From Desulfogranum japonicum DSM 18378 (GTDB taxonomy: Bacteria; Desulfobacterota; Desulfobulbia; Desulfobulbales; Desulfobulbaceae): a stretch of 64,000 nucleotides of DNA. The stretch spans positions 1 through 64,000 of the forward strand of contig NZ_AUCV01000019.1 in assembly GCF_000429945.1 (NCBI RefSeq), read 5' to 3'. The translations under genes were made by a program, and so were the position numbers. Below, piece by piece: positions 36,366-47,378 of the stretch (positions are counted from its first letter, which is position 1; each line of letters begins with the position of its first letter). Under the pieces are notes generated by a model. The model searched no databases. It saw nothing but the letters and a program-made list of their open reading frames with translations, and was not told the DNA's origin.

Positions 36366-38723
36366 TTATGGTAACTTGTGAACATCTTCTTCAAGGGCTT
36401 GCTCTCCCCCCTGTTTAATCAGCTCTGCAGCGGCACCAGCTTCAACGGCCTGTTTTATCTGATCCGGTGACGGCTGATTCTGCCCGTTCTGGGGGACCTC
36501 GACAATAACTTTACGGTGGGCATAATGAATGTCTTTGGCAGCCAGAGCCTCTGTGATTCTACGAAAAGCCTCCCTGCGTATTAAAAACTGCCGCCCCGGT
36601 TTCGCGGTAAACTTCACCCGGATAACCATGACTGAGTTGGTAATCTCATACACACCCTGGGACTTGACCGGTAAAATAAAATCCGGACCGAGTTCTTCAT
36701 CCAGCAGCATGGCCTGGCCGACTCTTTTGATAATCTTACGTACTTTTTCCACATCAGTATCATAGGGAAATTCAAGGTTGAATTTCACCACAATACCACC
36801 GCGCATATAGTTGGTTATGGAACCAAGCTCGCTATGGGGAACAATCTGCAACATGCCTCTGTGGTGTCGAAGCATGACGTTACGTAAGGTTATATTTTCC
36901 ACAGAGCCTTTAACAGTCCCAGCTTCTATGTACTCTCCAACGCGAAAGGCATCATCTAGCAGATAAAAAATCCCAGAGAATACATCACTGACCAGCTTCT
37001 GAGCTCCAAACCCTACCGCGAGTCCAATGACGCCAGCACCGGCAAGAAGAGGACCTATATCTATACCTATTGCAGACAAAATTATCATGGTCACCATCAC
37101 CATGAGACTCATTGCCACCATTTTCCGTATAAGTGGAAGCAGAGTGTAGCTGCGCCCAAAGTTTCTGACATTGCCGAATTCACCGCCATCATCCTCAGGG
37201 ACGTCTTCCTCTTCCGGCATGGATTCTGCTATTTTGCGTTCAATAAACCGGGAAGTGAAACGCCAGACAAAGAGAGCCAGAGCCAGGGTTACTAAAATAT
37301 CAAATGCTGCGTCTACAATTGCATATCCATAAGGAAAAGGGTACCCCCACAAACTGAGCAGCCATATAGCCAGGATAAAAAAGATGAAGAGGCGAACTGC
37401 CTGTGTAAGGAGACGACGAATGGTATCAATGCGCTCTTCCGGAGGACGATAGTCTTCACCCAGGGCCTTTTTCTTTTTTTCTTCTTCTTCCTGATCCGGT
37501 TGTATTTCCAATGCTTCGACAATATTACCGATAACCCAGAACCCCAAGCGATCAATGACTAAAAAAATAGGAACAATCAGTAAACTGATAATTAAGGCTC
37601 CGTTATTCCTGATTTCTCCAGAAAAGACAGAATTTATCCACACCAACCAGACGACAAACAGATATAACAGTGCAAGAATATGCCAAAATTGAGCCATCTG
37701 CCTGCGAGCCCATGAAATCCCTCCCCCATGCTCACTGATGATCGCCCGGACAACAGTATCTTTGCAAAACACCATGCCCCCGCCAAGAAAAACAATCAAC
37801 AGGGTCCCAACCAGCACCAACAGCGCTTGATAGCCGGGCCTGATTCCTCCCAGTTCTTTCAAGAAGGTAAACAGCAAGAGCCCAACGGACAGGTACCAGA
37901 CCAGGAAGCGTAATCCCTTGTAGAGGGATTTGGCCAGATGATCATCAATGGCAAGCATACGAAGATTTGGATGATCAGGAGCACAAAGAAAACGCATTAT
38001 TAGCGACATGCCTCTGCCAAGTGCAATGGCCAGCAGACACGCCATAAATGCCATGCGGACAGCAGACTGTTCAACGCCAAGAAGAAAAAAGGTACAAAAA
38101 GCTGTTAAGGTAAAGATCAGCAGATGCACCACAGCAGGTAACAGGACCAGACAGGCCGCAATCAGACGACCTCCCCCAAGCTCGTCACTTGCCTTGACTT
38201 CCGGGAACTGCAATGTTGCATTTCCCGTTACACGATGGAAATAGTATTCCACACCACAAGATGCGACAAGTATCGCCACAATCAGGGCCAGCTGAAGTGC
38301 AAAACCAGCAACGGTTCCATCGCCCACCTGCAGAAACGCAGCAGCAACATCTGCTGGAATGCGTTTCATAGCAGCTGCGAATCCTGCAGCACCATCACCA
38401 TCTTCAATATCTTCAAACGTGACACCTTGCAATATATGCAGCAAACCCTGTATATATGTGAACACGTTCTTCTCTGCAACCTGATGATTTTGTGAAGGCT
38501 GCAGCTTTTGCTGTAGTTCCTGCCGAAGGACCTCGCGTACCTGTTGGTCATCCATGGTTGCAAGTACACTATCAAGTTGAGCCTGATCCTGCACGAAATC
38601 CAACGCTTGCACACGTTCACTCTCCGCCAAGGATTGGGCTGACGCAAGATCAATACTTGTAAAAATTTGTACGACAAAAAGAAGCAACACAACGCTGTGT
38701 TTCAATCTCCCTCCCTGTATCAT
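36366..38723 (-). CDS. Large MscS-family mechanosensitive channel
   Basis: A 785-aa inner membrane channel. I start it at 38723, after a strong AGGAGGGAC ribosome binding site, rather than 24 bp upstream. It has a signal peptide (to about ASAQ), a periplasmic region of about 100 residues and roughly ten helices. The MscS core comes at about residues 550-700 with GLAVGFGAQKLVSDVFSG, the pore-lining pattern, followed by the cytoplasmic beta domain. A Glu- and Lys-rich linker (EEEEKKKKALGEDY) joins the two membrane blocks. Such large relatives protect against osmotic downshock. It may be in one unit with the TolC-like gene 113 bp upstream. Confidence 0.88.
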   Translation of the reverse strand: MIQGGRLKHSVVLLLFVVQIFTSIDLASAQSLAESERVQALDFVQDQAQLDSVLATMDDQQVREVLRQELQQKLQPSQNHQVAEKNVFTYIQGLLHILQGVTFEDIEDGDGAAGFAAAMKRIPADVAAAFLQVGDGTVAGFALQLALIVAILVASCGVEYYFHRVTGNATLQFPEVKASDELGGGRLIAACLVLLPAVVHLLIFTLTAFCTFFLLGVEQSAVRMAFMACLLAIALGRGMSLIMRFLCAPDHPNLRMLAIDDHLAKSLYKGLRFLVWYLSVGLLLFTFLKELGGIRPGYQALLVLVGTLLIVFLGGGMVFCKDTVVRAIISEHGGGISWARRQMAQFWHILALLYLFVVWLVWINSVFSGEIRNNGALIISLLIVPIFLVIDRLGFWVIGNIVEALEIQPDQEEEEKKKKALGEDYRPPEERIDTIRRLLTQAVRLFIFFILAIWLLSLWGYPFPYGYAIVDAAFDILVTLALALFVWRFTSRFIERKIAESMPEEEDVPEDDGGEFGNVRNFGRSYTLLPLIRKMVAMSLMVMVTMIILSAIGIDIGPLLAGAGVIGLAVGFGAQKLVSDVFSGIFYLLDDAFRVGEYIEAGTVKGSVENITLRNVMLRHHRGMLQIVPHSELGSITNYMRGGIVVKFNLEFPYDTDVEKVRKIIKRVGQAMLLDEELGPDFILPVKSQGVYEITNSVMVIRVKFTAKPGRQFLIRREAFRRITEALAAKDIHYAHRKVIVEVPQNGQNQPSPDQIKQAVEAGAAAELIKQGGEQALEEDVHKLP

Positions 38724-38836
38724 CTGTCCCTCCTTTTGTCTTTTCATGGATCACGGATAGCTGGTTAATGCCTGTCCATAATGAAGGAACAGGTAAAGCA
38801 AAGACTTCAAGCAGATCATTTGCAGAGGGGCGCTGG

Positions 38837-40204
38837 TCAATGTTTAATGGGCCCTTCCTTCCAATGTGGCGAGCTGCAAAGCCCCCCATCTTCCGGCAAT
38901 ACCAATCCTTCAGCAACGCCAGTAGCTTTTTCGATTCTGGCCAGGCTGACCAGATACCCATAATAAGCAGAAACAAGACTGGTTCTCGCTGCAGAGAGAT
39001 TAAGCTGAGCATCGTTGAACTCTATCATATCGTTCAGACCAGCTTTATAACGACCTTCGGCTAAATCAAGGTTTTCCAGGGCAAGTATCAACGTTTCATC
39101 GGCCAGGGTAACGCTCTGACTATTTTCTTCTGCCCGCAGATAACTCTCCGTAACCTCCTGGGTAACAGCGAGTTCAAGCTCATGCATGCCAGCCTGGAGT
39201 TCACGGAATCTGGATTTGGCTTCCACCATCTCCCCTTGGGTACGAAAGCCTGAAAACAACTCCCAGGTTAGACCAACCCCTAGACTCCATTGATCACGCA
39301 GGGACGAAAGATCTGTTTCATAATCATCATATCGGCCCTTGGCCTGCAGGGATGGAAGAAATTGTCCTTTGACCTGACGAACCTTCGCCTGGGCAGCATT
39401 CACAAGAAACTGCACCTGTTGCATATCTGGCCGATTTTCGACAGCAGTTGTAAGGAGAGTGTCAAGGGAAGTGGACATGGCAGGCCTTTTTTGGGCGAGC
39501 AGATGAAGAGGCTGATGTTCGAATACCACCTCATAAGCATCCTGTTTCGAATTGCTCCCTAAAGCCCTGTTAAGCGATACCAGGGCTGACTTCAGATTCG
39601 ACTGTGCCTGTACAAGCTCCAGCCTCGCATTTGAGAGGTTTACCTGGGCATTGGTAACATCCACCCGGGTACGAACCCCGGCCTCATAATACCGTTTGGC
39701 ACGGTGCAGGTGTTTTTCGTAATTGGTTACAGTTTCCCGGCTCACCTCAACGAGTTGTTGTTTTTCCAAAACATTATAAAACGCCTCTTTGGCCAGGAGG
39801 ATGACATCTAAAAAGGATTGCTGAAGGTTAGCATTGGTGGCAAGCAGGGAAAATTTACCGGCATCAATGGCCCCGGTAGTTTTTCCAAAATCATAAATCA
39901 ACTGAGAAAGGGCAATTGAACCGTGCCCGACATTGTCTTCATCTTCAGGGGTCAGGCCGTCAATGGACTGCCGTCCATAATCAGCACCAAGGGAGACCTG
40001 CGGCAGATAGGCTGAGCGTGCCTGCTGCAAAACCCCTTCTCCCTGCCGACATTGCTGGAGGGCGACATCAATACTCGGATTGTGCTGTAACGCAAGTTGA
40101 ACCGCTTTATCCAATGAGAGCTCATCAGGGGCTGCAAAGGTAATCTGCAACGGTACTCCCATCAGGCACATCAACAGTAAACATCCCAATCGTCTGAATT
40201 GCAT
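38837..40204 (-). CDS. TolC-family outer membrane efflux protein
   Basis: A 455-aa outer membrane factor with a signal peptide (to about TFAAPDE). Two tandem OEP repeats are visible; each has a long coiled-coil helix with the pattern KRYEAGVRTRVDVTNAQ in the first and GRYKAGLNDMIEFNDAQ in the second. It forms the trimeric exit duct of a tripartite pump. The adaptor and RND pump are encoded divergently, about 465 bp away on the other strand, and these three genes very probably form one efflux system. A GGAGAGAG ribosome binding site precedes the ATG. Confidence 0.9.
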   Translation of the reverse strand: MQFRRLGCLLLMCLMGVPLQITFAAPDELSLDKAVQLALQHNPSIDVALQQCRQGEGVLQQARSAYLPQVSLGADYGRQSIDGLTPEDEDNVGHGSIALSQLIYDFGKTTGAIDAGKFSLLATNANLQQSFLDVILLAKEAFYNVLEKQQLVEVSRETVTNYEKHLHRAKRYYEAGVRTRVDVTNAQVNLSNARLELVQAQSNLKSALVSLNRALGSNSKQDAYEVVFEHQPLHLLAQKRPAMSTSLDTLLTTAVENRPDMQQVQFLVNAAQAKVRQVKGQFLPSLQAKGRYDDYETDLSSLRDQWSLGVGLTWELFSGFRTQGEMVEAKSRFRELQAGMHELELAVTQEVTESYLRAEENSQSVTLADETLILALENLDLAEGRYKAGLNDMIEFNDAQLNLSAARTSLVSAYYGYLVSLARIEKATGVAEGLVLPEDGGLCSSPHWKEGPIKH

Positions 40205-40382
40205 CGTGCTCTCTCCAACTGAAGATATGGTAACATTTGCAAGGTACCACAGAACTGTAATACCAAAAAACAGGGAAACCAGCTGACCACTGTATCATCA
40301 TTCAAACACAGGTATGGAGAAATCCAAAACACTATTTTATTACAGGAATTTCTTTTTATCCTTGTGGTGATCGCATCAGTCT

Positions 40383-40393
40383 ACTAGACTAGT
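40383..40393. promoter_or_regulatory. ACTAG-A-CTAGT dyad in the efflux control region
   Basis: An 11-bp dyad with perfect 5-bp arms, near the centre of the divergent region. Short, so chance is possible, but the CTAG tetranucleotide is rare in many bacteria and is doubled here. Candidate operator. Confidence 0.3.
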
Positions 40394-40445
40394 GTATTAC
40401 AGACAATTTCTTTTCCTGACAAGGTTTTCGATAGCTTCTCGCTGG

Positions 40446-40467
40446 CACATCATCTTCTTATGATGTG
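40446..40467. promoter_or_regulatory. CACATCAT inverted repeat in the efflux control region
   Basis: CACATCAT (40446-40453) and ATGATGTG (40460-40467) are perfect arms with a 6-bp spacer. The 22-bp size suits a TetR or MarR dimer. It is placed to influence the adaptor and pump genes and may affect the divergent TolC-like gene. Confidence 0.4.
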
Positions 40468-40668
40468 TTGTAACGACATTATACGGTCAGCCTGATTCAA
40501 CACTTCCGGTAACTTTTTTGCAAGGCAGCTGGAGGGTTTCATCTGACCTCCTCAGTGAGAGCTTGAAGCATTACATTACTGTGCAGATATACAAAGCCCG
40601 TGCAGGCTTGGCAGTTACGTGTAATCTGTTTCTTTTATCCTTTTTACAGCTTTGGTTGGGGTGTTTCC

Positions 40669-41844
40669 ATGCAATGTCTCCGCAAGCTTGTTCTCTCCCT
40701 GTTTCTCTTTGCTTCTCTCTCTGCCTGTAATGAAAATCAGCAGGCAGAACAAAAGCCTCAACAACCGCCTCCGATGCCGGTTGAAGTCATCACAGTCAAA
40801 CAAGAAAATATTCCCATCTGGCTTGAATACACCGGCAAAACAGAGGCAACCCGACGAATTGAAGTCCGTGCCCGCATAGGCGGACGCCTGGAACAGGTCA
40901 CGTTCAATGAAGGTGATGTGGTCGAACAGGGACAGATACTTTTTGTCATCGAAAAAGACAGCTATGAGGCTGCCCTAGCCAAGGCAAAAGCTACCCTGCA
41001 AAAAAACAAGGCATCCCTCGCCCTGGCCAAAGCCGATGTCGCCCGCTACAAACCTCTGGTTGCAGAAGGCCTGGCACCCCGGGCGACTCTTGAACAATAT
41101 ATAGCCAGGCAGGGAGAACTTGAAGCCATCATCATAGGAGATGAAGCAGCCATACGCGATGCCCGGCTCAATCTTGACTATACTGAAGTAGTAGCCCCTG
41201 TTACCGGCAGGATAAGCCGTAAGCTCGTTGATGTGGGGAATATTGTCGGGTACGGTGAGACCACCCTGCTTACCACGATCATTGTCGACAACCCCATCTA
41301 CAGTTATTTCAACCCAACAGAAGAAGAATTCCAGATAATGCGGCAATACAGGGACAAGGATTCCATGGATGCCCGGGTTCGAGTACCTGATACAATGGCT
41401 CAAATAGTCAATCGCCCGCATTTCACCGGCCATGTAGATTTCACAGACAATAAGGTTGACCCCATGACAGGTACCATTACCATGCGGGCCATCATTGATA
41501 ACCCTGAACATTTCTTACTGGAAGGAACATTCGTCTACACGGAAATTTTCCTGACCGGTAAAAGTTCTTTTATTACCATCCCACCTGAAGTTGTGTTCGA
41601 CGACCAATTGGGCAGCTATGTGTATACTGTTGGAGAACAGAATACAGCCACGAAAACCTATATAGAGCGAGGCCATGACAATCGATATATGCTGGTGGTT
41701 CAGAAAGGTCTAGATGAAGGTACCCGGGTCATCATAAATGGTCTTGCCAGATTGCAGGAAGGAATCAGGGTTGAGCCTGACGATGTCACCGATACAAAAA
41801 GCGTTCTGGCTGTCTTTAAAGAAAAGGGTATGATCCCGAAATAA
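40669..41844 (+). CDS. RND efflux periplasmic adaptor (membrane fusion lipoprotein)
   Basis: A 391-aa adaptor starting at 40669. Its signal peptide has a lipobox ending LSAC, so the mature protein is a lipoprotein anchored in the inner membrane. The lipoyl halves (PIWLEYTGKTEATRRIEV, GRISRKLVDVGNIVG) flank a helical hairpin, as in AcrA. It bridges the RND pump to the TolC-like duct. An in-frame ATG 69 bp upstream would bury the signal peptide, so I reject it. The pump gene follows after 40 bp. Confidence 0.9.
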   Translation: MQCLRKLVLSLFLFASLSACNENQQAEQKPQQPPPMPVEVITVKQENIPIWLEYTGKTEATRRIEVRARIGGRLEQVTFNEGDVVEQGQILFVIEKDSYEAALAKAKATLQKNKASLALAKADVARYKPLVAEGLAPRATLEQYIARQGELEAIIIGDEAAIRDARLNLDYTEVVAPVTGRISRKLVDVGNIVGYGETTLLTTIIVDNPIYSYFNPTEEEFQIMRQYRDKDSMDARVRVPDTMAQIVNRPHFTGHVDFTDNKVDPMTGTITMRAIIDNPEHFLLEGTFVYTEIFLTGKSSFITIPPEVVFDDQLGSYVYTVGEQNTATKTYIERGHDNRYMLVVQKGLDEGTRVIINGLARLQEGIRVEPDDVTDTKSVLAVFKEKGMIPK

Positions 41845-41884
41845 CCCGACATCCCACTCCCTAACCTTTTAACGGAAGCGTAAT

Positions 41885-44800
41885 ATGTTACCGGTTTTTT
41901 TCATCAGAAGACCCATCTTCGCCATGGTCATCTCCCTGATCATTGTACTGACAGGTGCTGTAGCAATTTTCACCCTTCCGATACAGGAATATCCAGACGT
42001 TTCTCCACCGACAGTTGCTGTATCAGCGACGTATGTGGGCGCAAACGCCTATACGGTTGAAGAGGCTGTCACCCGTCCCCTGGAAGACAAAATAAATGGC
42101 GTCAAAGGAATGATTTACATGCAGTCTTCCAGCACCAGTACGGGCCAGGCAACCATCAACGTCTTTTTTGAACCTGGTTATGACCTTGATATTGCAGCTG
42201 TTGATGTGCAAAACAAGGTCTCCATGGCCACCCCTCAACTACCGGCCGAAGTTCGTCAGCAGGGGGTTATTGTCGATAAACGTTCACCTTCCATTGTCTG
42301 CCTGGTTGGCCTGACCGGGGATGAACGTTACGACGATAAATTCCTGAGTAATTTTGTCACATTAAATATCCTGGATGAATTGCGTCGTATCCCAGGTGTT
42401 GGTAAAGCGGAAAATCTGGGTGAAAAAAAATATTCCATGCGCATCTGGATTAATCCAGACCGGGTTAAAGCACTGAATCTTTCACCAACAGATGTCATTA
42501 ATGCTGTAAAGTCCCAGAACAGACAGGCAGCCCTGGGACGAATCGGTGCTGCGCCGACCGACCAGGACCAGAAACTCCAGTTCGTTCTTACAACCCGCGG
42601 CCAACTGGAAAATGTCGAAGAATTTGAGCAGATCGTTATAAAATATAAGGCTGATGGTACCCTGGTTTACCTGAAGGATGTCGCTGAGATTGAACTGGGG
42701 TCAGAAAGTTATGACTGGAATGCCATACTCAACCAAAAAGGTGCTGCTGCCATTGGTGTTTACCAGCTTCCCGGCTCAAATTCTCTAGAGATACGAAAAT
42801 CCGTTAAACAAAAAATGGCAGAGCTGGAAGCACGATTCCCAGACGGTGTCAGCTGGACAATTCCATATGACACAACCCTTTTTGTAGAGATTGCCATTAA
42901 AAATGTTGTGGAATCCCTCTTTATTGCCGTTGTTTTGGTTATCCTGGTTATTCTGCTGTTTCTCGGCGCAGTAAGACCCACAATTATTGCCACTGTTGCG
43001 GTCCCGGTATCACTGATAGGCACCTTTGCCATTATGAAGGTTTTTGGTTTCTCCATCAACTTTCTAACTCTTTTCGGCCTTATTCTGGCCATAGGAATTG
43101 TTGTGGATGATGTCATTCTCGTGGTGGAAAATGTTGAACGTCTGCTCCACGAACATCCCGACCTCACAGTTCCCCAGGTTGTCAAGGAAGCCATGCTGCA
43201 ATTGACAGCGCCCATCATTGCCACAACCCTGGTCCTGGTTGCAGTCTTTGTTCCGGTTTCATTAATGCCGGGTCTTACGGGATCAATTTACCGCCAATTT
43301 GCACTCACCATATGCTTTTCTGTACTCATATCCTCTCTTAACGCTTTAACACTCTCCCCTGCCCTATCCGCCATCCTGATTAAACGCCAGAAAAAAGGTC
43401 AGGTGAAATTTATTGTCTTTCGATTATTTGACCTGCTCTTTGAACGTATAACCACTGGCTATATGTTGTTGGTAAACCTGCTGATAAAACTCCGTTATAT
43501 CGTTATCTTTGTGTTCATAGCCCTGATTGGTGCAACATACCTTATGTTCATAAACAGCCCGTCGGGATTTGTTCCGGAAGAAGACAAAGGCGCGTTTCTG
43601 GTAATAGTAAACCTGAAGCCAGGCACATCACTGCAAAAAACCACTGAGGTGCGTAAAGAGGTTGAAACGCTCCTTAATAGCATTCCCGGCATCAAGGATA
43701 GCGTCCTCATCGACGGATACAACCTGCTCACATCCACCCTGGACTCGGCGGCAGCAGCCGGATTTATTTCCCTTATTCCCTGGGAAGAGAGGACAGACCC
43801 CGGAATGTCTGTGCAGGAAATCATCATGGCCATCAACAAGAAAGGTCGTCAGATAACCGATGCCAGCGTTGTCGCCTTTAATATACCGGGTATTCCCGGG
43901 TTGGGAACCGTAGGCGGATTCGACTTTCGTTATCAGGATTACATGGCCGGAGACATCAACACCTTTCTTGCGAATACCGGTGCCATTATCGCGGCAGCTA
44001 ACAAGGATCCGAGAATAGGTATGGCATACACAACGTATGCTGCCAACTATCCCATGCTCCAGGTAGAGATAGATAGAAAAAAAGTCGCCGCTCTCGGCGT
44101 GAATATGGATGAATTATTTGGGACCCTGCAAGCCTATCTTGGATCAATTTACATTAATGATTTCAACAAGTTTGGTAAAGTCTTCAGGGTATACATACAG
44201 GCTGACAGCCCTTACAGAAACGATCGCCGCGATATAAGTCGTATTTTCGTACGCAACACCAATAACCAAATGGTCCCTCTCAGCACACTGCTCAAAGTCA
44301 AATACCAAACAGGCCCGCAAAGCCTGCAGCATCACAATATGTACCGCGCCATAACCATTAACGGTTCTGCAGCTCCGGGATACAGCTCCGGACAGGCCAT
44401 GGATGCCATGGCCGAAATTGCCAATACACAGGTAACCAGTAAAAATTTTGGTTTTGACTGGTCAGGCATGTCCTATCAGGAAAAGCTTGCCGGCAATATG
44501 ACTGTTTTTGTATTTTCTTTTGCCCTCATTGCCGTCTACCTGTTTCTCTGCGCCCAGTATGAAAGCTGGGTTCTGCCAGTGATGATCATGCTGCCGGTTC
44601 CCCTCGTTATGCTGGGAGCACTTGCAGCCCAACGACTTGCAGGACTGGACCTTAACCTTTTTGCCCAGGTCGGCCTGGTGCTGCTCATAGGTATGTCTGC
44701 CAAAAATTCCATTCTGATCATCGAATTTTGTAAAGAACAGAGGGAAGAAGGCATCTCCATCATCGAAGCTGCCCAAAACGCAGCACGCCTGCGTTTCAGA

Positions 44801-45031
44801 CCCATAATGATGACTATTCTTTCCTTTCTCCTTGGAGTGTTACCCCTTGCTTTTGCCAGCGGTGCAGGCGCGATGACCATGCGCTCAATCGGTGTGGTTA
44901 TCATGGGAGGAATGATTGCAGCTACCTTTGTTTCCACCTTGCTGGTGCCGGTGATATACGTACTGCTGGAAACAGTGCGGGAAATTTTTGTTGATGTTGA
45001 GGAAGAAGTGAAAAACAGAGAGTTGCTATAA
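41885..45031 (+). CDS. RND (HAE1-type) inner membrane efflux pump
   Basis: A 1048-aa AcrB-like transporter of full length. It opens with [20 protein letters not shown], typical of the class, and has the paired acidic residues in the fourth helix ([16 protein letters not shown]) needed for proton coupling, with the second membrane block near the C-terminus. It takes drugs or toxic lipids and solvents from the periplasm and inner membrane. Its gene ends convergently with the MFS gene, the two stop codons overlapping within 6 bp. Confidence 0.94.
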   Translation: MLPVFFIRRPIFAMVISLIIVLTGAVAIFTLPIQEYPDVSPPTVAVSATYVGANAYTVEEAVTRPLEDKINGVKGMIYMQSSSTSTGQATINVFFEPGYDLDIAAVDVQNKVSMATPQLPAEVRQQGVIVDKRSPSIVCLVGLTGDERYDDKFLSNFVTLNILDELRRIPGVGKAENLGEKKYSMRIWINPDRVKALNLSPTDVINAVKSQNRQAALGRIGAAPTDQDQKLQFVLTTRGQLENVEEFEQIVIKYKADGTLVYLKDVAEIELGSESYDWNAILNQKGAAAIGVYQLPGSNSLEIRKSVKQKMAELEARFPDGVSWTIPYDTTLFVEIAIKNVVESLFIAVVLVILVILLFLGAVRPTIIATVAVPVSLIGTFAIMKVFGFSINFLTLFGLILAIGIVVDDVILVVENVERLLHEHPDLTVPQVVKEAMLQLTAPIIATTLVLVAVFVPVSLMPGLTGSIYRQFALTICFSVLISSLNALTLSPALSAILIKRQKKGQVKFIVFRLFDLLFERITTGYMLLVNLLIKLRYIVIFVFIALIGATYLMFINSPSGFVPEEDKGAFLVIVNLKPGTSLQKTTEVRKEVETLLNSIPGIKDSVLIDGYNLLTSTLDSAAAAGFISLIPWEERTDPGMSVQEIIMAINKKGRQITDASVVAFNIPGIPGLGTVGGFDFRYQDYMAGDINTFLANTGAIIAAANKDPRIGMAYTTYAANYPMLQVEIDRKKVAALGVNMDELFGTLQAYLGSIYINDFNKFGKVFRVYIQADSPYRNDRRDISRIFVRNTNNQMVPLSTLLKVKYQTGPQSLQHHNMYRAITINGSAAPGYSSGQAMDAMAEIANTQVTSKNFGFDWSGMSYQEKLAGNMTVFVFSFALIAVYLFLCAQYESWVLPVMIMLPVPLVMLGALAAQRLAGLDLNLFAQVGLVLLIGMSAKNSILIIEFCKEQREEGISIIEAAQNAARLRFRPIMMTILSFLLGVLPLAFASGAGAMTMRSIGVVIMGGMIAATFVSTLLVPVIYVLLETVREIFVDVEEEVKNRELL

Positions 45032-46390
45032 ATCCCTGGATCTTTTCCTCAGTAATGGCCAGCATATAAGTGTCACCAGGAGCAACCCAATCAACAAATA
45101 ACAGGGAGCCCACTGCAGGGATGCTTTAAAAGCCTCGTTTTCTAAGACCTGTCCGTCCAAATCCGGAAAGGCCTGACGCTGGCGCTCCCGTGAATAAACC
45201 ATTAAACCGGCATACAGAATACCGATCAAGCCATATGCTGCATTGAAAGCAAGACCTTTAAAACTCAAAACCGTTGCCCTTTGAGATGAGGAAGTAATTT
45301 CATTGAGGTAATGACTGGTAAAAAATGAAGTCATCATCATACCCCAGAACACCATCAGCATAGGGAGTACCCCCACATAAGGGATAAACCACGTCAAGGC
45401 CAAAAGAGCGACCAGCATGGTGCCCGCCAGAACAGCAACGTTATATGCAGGACTGAAACGCTCCGTCATGCGTCTGGCTATTCTCGGAACAATCAGGCCA
45501 ACCACAGCTACAATGGATCCCAGAATGCCGAAAATGGCTTCAGGAAGATGGATAAGACGGTAATACTGGCTGGTCATGGTTACCAGCATGCGCAAGATAT
45601 GGTCCAGAGTTGTGGCATACAGAATTACAGCCAGGGCAAAGGGCGTACGTAAAATCCATCCACCGGCGGATAATGTCATCCTGGTCATGGCAGCAATACC
45701 ATAACCCTTCGTTTCTTTCGAAGAATTTTCATCAACCAGCAGTGGGTCTCTCATCAACAACGTGACCAAACAGGCTACCATGGAAAACCCGAAAGTAAGG
45801 TACAAAGGATAACGCATGGTCACCTGCTGACTCAATAGCGGTTCCATACCCAACCATTCTCGAAGGGAATTCATGACCCCCGGATCATATACAGCTGCTC
45901 CCAAGGTCATGGCAATCATGAAACCAATATTCTGTGCCCACATCTGTACTTCAAGCACCCTGGGCCACTGTTTTTCCAGCCCGTGTTCAACCAGAGTGTC
46001 ATAAGCAAGAGCTTCATCAGTTCCACTCGCCATGGCTTCAGCCAGACCGCTGAGAATTCGATTCAGCAGGAAAACAACAAAAATAACCCGCATATTTCCA
46101 AGTGGCACAAAGGCAAGTAAAGTCATCTCGATGACCATGAGCATGCTGGTAGCCACAAGGAGTCTTTTCCGACCAAAGACATCAGCCAAAGCACCGGAAG
46201 GAACTTCCGTCAAGACAATGGTAAAGGCCCAAACAGTATTAAGCAGGGAAAACTGTTCTAGGCTCAATCCATAATCTAAAAACAGAATGGTGAATACCGG
46301 GTAATAAAACCGGGCATTAAACAACACCCGAAACAATATAAACAGTCTGATATTCGTAAGTCTGAAAGGGGACATTTTGTTAGGTACCAT
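45026..46390 (-). CDS. MFS transporter
   Basis: A 454-aa major facilitator with about 12 helices. The start at 46390 follows AGGTGGAGA, a strong ribosome binding site, and lies 27 codons inside a longer frame. The second-third helix loop reads [12 protein letters not shown], the characteristic MFS motif A (G-x3-D-x-x-G-R-K). The substrate cannot be told. The start codon has an independent upstream region and the gene is convergent with the RND pump. Confidence 0.85.
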   Translation of the reverse strand: MVPNKMSPFRLTNIRLFILFRVLFNARFYYPVFTILFLDYGLSLEQFSLLNTVWAFTIVLTEVPSGALADVFGRKRLLVATSMLMVIEMTLLAFVPLGNMRVIFVVFLLNRILSGLAEAMASGTDEALAYDTLVEHGLEKQWPRVLEVQMWAQNIGFMIAMTLGAAVYDPGVMNSLREWLGMEPLLSQQVTMRYPLYLTFGFSMVACLVTLLMRDPLLVDENSSKETKGYGIAAMTRMTLSAGGWILRTPFALAVILYATTLDHILRMLVTMTSQYYRLIHLPEAIFGILGSIVAVVGLIVPRIARRMTERFSPAYNVAVLAGTMLVALLALTWFIPYVGVLPMLMVFWGMMMTSFFTSHYLNEITSSSQRATVLSFKGLAFNAAYGLIGILYAGLMVYSRERQRQAFPDLDGQVLENEAFKASLQWAPCYLLIGLLLVTLICWPLLRKRSRDL

Positions 46391-46607
46391 TCTCCACCTT
46401 TTCCACAAAGAGGTTATAGGACAAGGGCTACGAGAGCATTCAACAATATAGTAGATCAAAAAATGAACCATACTCCCATACAGGACACTCTGGCATAAAA
46501 ATCGAAAACAGTGAAGAAAATCATTAGATTGGACTTAAAACGAATCTTTTTCTATAATATCGCTATTACCTGGTGTCTGCCCAGAAATGAGGTTTTTTGC
46601 CCAAGTT

Positions 46608-46774
46608 TAGGGTCACGGAAAATAATAAATATCCAAAAATCGCGTAGGATATCGGTTTGGTAACGTTGTCTCGTCAATGGTTGAATACTGGCCGTATTGA
46701 GCCATTGACGAGATGACGTTAGCGAGTTGAGAGACAAGCAAGATTGGATAATGCATTTTTTTCCGTGGCCCTTA
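46608..46774. mobile_element. MITE-like inverted-repeat element, copy 1
   Basis: A 167-bp element flanked by TA on both sides. The left end TAGGGTCACGGAAAA and the right end TTTCCGTGGCCCTTA form imperfect terminal inverted repeats. Inside, 19-bp arms (46662-46680 and 46702-46720) pair around TACTGGCCGTA, so the whole element can fold into one long hairpin. A second copy is at 59857-60021. No transposase is encoded. The TA flanks suggest mobilisation by an IS630/Tc1-type enzyme, which is inference. Confidence 0.7.
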
Positions 46775-46999
46775 GGTAAGTATAGAATCTGAGGCCTAAG
46801 AAACATCGCACCACAAATATAGAGCCGCTATCGGAATATACTCTTACCTGCGAACAATCACGTTTGCACAATTCTGGAATACCATAAATCACCTACAATT
46901 ATAATATAGATGAAAGGAAAGGATTACCTACCCCGTGATCAGTTACCAAAACAGTACTTCCAGCAGCGGCATGCAGATCATTTGCTATACTGCTTTTCT

Positions 47000-47092
47000 C
47001 AGGATCGCGACAAAAGAATAGCTCTCCATACATTGCACAGGAGAACGAGTTGAGAGACTTGCAAAAATTACTATTTTTTCGCGCGGCCCCTA
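47000..47092. repeat. Possible degenerate relative of the MITE-like element
   Basis: The left part (AGGATCGCGACAAAAGAATA) resembles the left end of the MITE copies. The right part contains GAGTTGAGAGAC, identical to a segment of copy 1, and then ATTTTTTCGCGCGGCCCCTA, close to the right end. The central hairpin is missing. It looks like an older copy with an internal deletion. Confidence 0.4.
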
Positions 47093-47378
47093 CATAACAA
47101 TTCCTGTTAAGGGGGCCAAAGCCCTGCCGAGAGGGAAAGGAAATGTCGCTTACGCTAAAAAACCATTCTCTTTTTTTGATCTGTTTGAGTAAGGTGGCAG
47201 TATAAGTATAGCATGACAGCAAACAGGATGGGCAGTGAGGAAGCGTGACCTTTGATCATCCACTACATAAAAGGATGCTATACTCAGTGCAACAAAAGTG
47301 TTCAGGCCAGGCAATACATTCATTTCGTCTTCCAAACAGGCAGCCTGAGACTCAGGATATAAGCTGTCGTAAAAACAC

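Larger units (their letters stand above)
40205..40668. other. Divergent control region of the RND efflux locus
   Basis: 464 bp between the TolC-like gene and the adaptor gene without a supported gene. It contains two inverted repeats listed separately. No regulator gene adjoins the pump, so a distant or global regulator should act here. Confidence 0.5.
46391..47378. other. Repeat-bearing intergenic region
   Basis: About 1 kb without a supported gene between the MFS transporter and the GGDEF-EAL gene. It carries a complete MITE-like element (46608-46774), a degenerate relative (47000-47092) and one GTGATCAGTTA motif (46935-46945) that matches the terminal repeat of the element at 54450-54593. 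Minus-strand frames here overlap these repeats and are not credible genes. The region looks like a landing zone for small mobile sequences. Confidence 0.55.

Noticed and set aside
46899-47222. 107-codon minus-strand frame before the GGDEF-EAL gene
   Set aside because: Its middle part is the translated degenerate repeat; the rest has no domain.
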